From Anaerolineales bacterium (lineage in GTDB: Bacteria; Chloroflexota; Anaerolineae; Anaerolineales; DRMV01): 33,271 nt of DNA. Under the pieces are notes generated by a model. That model worked only from the letters and a program-made list of their open reading frames with translations. It made no database searches and was not told where the DNA came from. The stretch lies in assembly GCA_026996855.1 (NCBI GenBank), contig JALWJZ010000107.1, positions 1 through 33,271 on the forward strand, in the 5' to 3' direction. The translations under genes were made by a program, and so were the position numbers. Below, in pieces: positions 31,373 to 33,271 of the stretch (positions are counted from its first letter, which is position 1; each line of letters begins with the position of its first letter).

Positions 31373-32194
31373 TCAATAGGCACGGGGCCGAAAATCGGGG
31401 GAATTTTGGATGTCCAGCAGGCGAACACCCACGGCCAACATAATCAACCCGAGGCGTTCGCCAAAACGGACAACTTCCGGTGTCAGGGAAGGGGCGGCAA
31501 AGGCGCCGTATATCGGCCGGTCCCGCAGTTCCATAGGTAAGAATTCCCGGGCCCGCTTGAGTTTCTCAACGAATTCCCGAACATACTCGGCCCTGCCTCG
31601 ACTTTTGATTTCCATGATGAGCACAAACTCGGGACACGCGGCCACCACGTCGAATTCCATCACCTGCGACCCGCGCTTTTGGCGCGACCGAATGAAATAG
31701 ACTTCGATTTGGTCTTCGGTGCATCCAAAAACGGTTTCCAACACATAAGGCGTGCTGGGAGCCAACAAGTCTTCCACCAGGGTACCGTGCTTCTGGGCCA
31801 ATTCCCCCCACAAACGACGCAAAGCCCGGATTTCGCGTTCGTGCTCCCGGCGCCTCCGTTCCAGATCCGCTTCCAGCCGCGCTTCCCATTCCGCCATGGC
31901 TCGCTGCCGCTCCTGGCGCTCCCGCTCGTAAGCCGCTTCCCGCTCCCGGCGTTCCTGCTCATAAGCCGCTTCCAGCCGCGCTTCCCATTCCGCCATGGCT
32001 CGCTGCCGCTCCTGGCGCTCCCGCTCGTAAGCCGCTTCCCGCTCCCGGCGCTCCCTCTCCAGAGCCGCTTCCAGCCGCGCTTCCCACTCCGCCATGGCCC
32101 TCTCTCGTTCTTCCCGTTCCCGGTCCAGGGCCCGAAAGAATTCGCGCAACCAGTGTTCAATTTGTTGCACTCGAGTTTCCAAACTCACCGACAT
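31373..32194 (-). CDS. Coiled-coil protein with C-terminal PD-(D/E)XK nuclease-like domain
   Basis: 273 residues from ATG 32194 (GGAGGGG five bases upstream). Residues 25-125 are a highly charged coiled coil built of a 33-residue repeat. Residues about 140-265 form a nuclease-like domain of the DUF3782 type: 'TPYVLETVFGCTEDQIEVYF', then 'MEFDVVAACPEF' with Asp182, 'VLIMEIKSRG' with the Glu195-x-Lys197 pair, and 'YVREFVEKLKRAREFLP'. The D...ExK spacing fits a PD-(D/E)XK core. Such proteins are common and often multi-copy in Chloroflexota and cyanobacteria; the function is not known, and whether it cuts DNA is untested here. It lies between capA and thrC on the same strand. Confidence 0.85.
   Translation of the reverse strand: MSVSLETRVQQIEHWLREFFRALDREREERERAMAEWEARLEAALERERREREAAYERERQERQRAMAEWEARLEAAYEQERREREAAYERERQERQRAMAEWEARLEADLERRRREHEREIRALRRLWGELAQKHGTLVEDLLAPSTPYVLETVFGCTEDQIEVYFIRSRQKRGSQVMEFDVVAACPEFVLIMEIKSRGRAEYVREFVEKLKRAREFLPMELRDRPIYGAFAAPSLTPEVVRFGERLGLIMLAVGVRLLDIQNSPDFRPRAY
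31856..32101 (-). repeat. 99-bp tandem repeat coding a 33-residue coiled-coil unit
   Basis: About 2.5 units: RAMAEWEARLEAAxExERRE followed by REAAYERERQERQ, at residues 32-64, 65-97 and 98-113. The first two units are nearly identical in DNA; the same GCTTCCCATTCCGCCATGG segment recurs exactly 99 bp apart (31881 and 31980), with a variant at 32079. Copy number could vary between strains. Confidence 0.9.
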
Positions 32195-32226
32195 GCATCC
32201 CCTCCGGCTCAAAACCAGGCGTTGTG

Positions 32227-32255
32227 ATTTTACCAAAACGTTATTCCCCCTGGAA
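32227..32255 (-). promoter_or_regulatory. Weak promoter before the coiled-coil gene
   Basis: On the minus strand TTCCAG is followed after 17 nt by TAAAAT (32227-32232), overlapping the end of capA. The -35 match is poor. Confidence 0.35.
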
Positions 32256-33271
32256 CCCCCAAGGCGTAGCCCAAACCGGCAACGTGGGGGTTGGCACCAA
32301 ACGCAACGAGGCTTCCCAAAAGCGTTGCAACACGGCCTGGGCTTCCTGCCCACGGAGGGGATGCACGGCAAAGGTCAGTGGGTCGTAGGCCAGGGGGATG
32401 ACCTCCCAGGCCACCAAACGGGGGCCCTCGAAGTAAGCCCGAAGCAGGAGGCTGTAGCGAGTCTCCCTGCCCCAATTTTGGTCAAACAGAAAACTCCCCA
32501 GGCCGTAGAACACCGGCACTCCCTGAACTACCTCCATGCCCTGAATCACATGAGCATGATTGCCCACGACCAGGTCCGCGCCGGCCTCCACCAACATGCG
32601 AGCCGTGGCCTGTTGCAGGTAAGAGGGACGCGGCTCGTATTCCGGTCCCCAGTGGGGAAGGGCCACCACGAACTCGGCTCCCCGGGCGCGAGCGCGGCCA
32701 ATACTTTCGCGCACGTTCGCCTCGGTCAGCGGGGCAATGCCCGGCTTGTCGGGACCGGCGAAGTTGCGGGGGCGCAGCTCTCCCAGGGCTACGAAGCCCA
32801 CCTTCACGCCCTGGATTTCGACCACGGCCGGTTCCAGGGCCTCGTCCAGGTCGCGTCCCGCACCAATGGGCACGATGCCCGCGGCTCGCAAATGGTCCAA
32901 CGTGTCCAAAAAGGCCTGTTCGTTGCAGTTGGGCCCGTTGCAGTCCTTGATGTGGTTGGTGGGCACCGCGATGAGGTCCAGCCCAGCCTGGGCCAGGGCC
33001 TGGGCGTGCTGGAGACGGCCCATGAGAATAAAGGTGCTGCGACACCCGGTCGGGGGCGCGGCGTCGGAGAGGGTGGCGGCCAAACCACCACCCACGGCCA
33101 GGTCCGCGGATTGGAGCAAGGGCGCGACGGCCTGGTAGAGGTAAGCGGGGTCGCCCCCGCGCCTGTCCACCTGGGCCTGGACGCATCGGGCGGGAACGAT
33201 GTTGCCAGTGAAGACCACGGTGAACCGGGGCGGCAGCGGCGACGGGGTGGGTGAGGGGCGCACCGTGGGTG
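32241..33271 (-). CDS. CapA-family (PgsA-like) metallophosphatase-fold protein, 5' end outside window
   Basis: The frame is open to the right edge. The first visible residues are a Pro/Ser/Thr-rich linker ('RPSPTPSPLPPRF'), as found after a lipoprotein or signal peptide, so the true start lies upstream; a GTG at 33263 is unlikely to be it. The domain follows the CapA pattern: 'VVFTGNIVPARCV', 'LIAVPTNHIKDC' (NHxxD), 'VGFVALGELR', 'ALPHWGPEYEPRPSYLQQAT' and 'AGADLVVGNHAHVIQGMEVV' with 'FYGLGSFLFDQ'. In related proteins the first motif reads GDIM and the second NLE; here they are GNIV and 'VGGGLAATL', so predicted metal ligands are replaced. CapA proteins take part in poly-gamma-glutamate or other envelope chemistry; the role here is unknown. 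Confidence 0.88.
   Translation of the reverse strand, partial: PTVRPSPTPSPLPPRFTVVFTGNIVPARCVQAQVDRRGGDPAYLYQAVAPLLQSADLAVGGGLAATLSDAAPPTGCRSTFILMGRLQHAQALAQAGLDLIAVPTNHIKDCNGPNCNEQAFLDTLDHLRAAGIVPIGAGRDLDEALEPAVVEIQGVKVGFVALGELRPRNFAGPDKPGIAPLTEANVRESIGRARARGAEFVVALPHWGPEYEPRPSYLQQATARMLVEAGADLVVGNHAHVIQGMEVVQGVPVFYGLGSFLFDQNWGRETRYSLLLRAYFEGPRLVAWEVIPLAYDPLTFAVHPLRGQEAQAVLQRFWEASLRLVPTPTLPVWATPWGFQGE

Overview
This is a high-GC bacterial chromosome segment, most likely from a Chloroflexota bacterium of the Anaerolineae-like, often thermophilic, lineages. That placement is inference. It rests on the combination of an intein-bearing class II ribonucleotide reductase next to nrdR, a bacterial Elp3, a translin-family protein, CofE (F420 synthesis), FHA-winged-helix fusions, Roadblock and V4R signalling proteins, and abundant membrane and secreted proteins of Chloroflexota type. 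No rRNA, tRNA, CRISPR array or complete transposon was seen.

Layout. 1-1664 (-) is the N-terminal part of a secreted DUF11-repeat protein running off the left edge. 2062-3699 (+) is a GT39-like membrane glycosyltransferase. 3849-4256 (-) is a DUF4332 helix-hairpin-helix protein. 4425-4526 is an orphan second copy of the cofE tail, beside a dispersed intergenic repeat; cofE itself is at 4558-5337 (-). 5399-9873 (-) is nrdR-nrdJ, with a 413-residue LAGLIDADG intein inserted immediately before the thiyl-radical cysteine. 10154-13613 (-) is recA-recX-rny, preceded by prfA at 13811-14890 (-). 14891-15365 holds two tandem copies of the dispersed repeat.

15366-18947 (-) reads as one five-ORF cluster: a translin-family protein, a membrane-anchored Cas4-like nuclease split in two by one in-frame stop, an FHA-winged-helix regulator and a radical SAM enzyme. 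ssb (-) and elp3 (+) are divergently transcribed around 19550-19690. prs, a Tat-exported L,D-transpeptidase and comEC (21421-25837, +) are tightly packed, with the last two genes read from overlapping or nearby starts. 26013-27138 (+) is a Roadblock/LC7 and V4R pair behind a near-consensus promoter. A response regulator with a degenerate GGDEF-like domain and two GT2 glycosyltransferases follow (27443-30008, +). The right end (-) carries CapA-like (cut by the edge), a coiled-coil PD-(D/E)XK protein with 99-bp tandem repeats, and thrC.

Most of the window is housekeeping: deoxynucleotide synthesis, recombination and repair, RNA turnover, translation termination, tRNA modification, PRPP synthesis and DNA uptake. 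The strongest unusual signals are (i) the cofE tail remnant, whose ten differences from cofE are all synonymous, (ii) the stop-interrupted membrane Cas4-like nuclease in a translin/FHA/radical-SAM cluster, (iii) the intein and the rare-codon heptad repeat in NrdJ, and (iv) the Roadblock-V4R-response-regulator group with unusual RNA structures in its flanks. Coordinates and motifs were read by eye; no database search was run.
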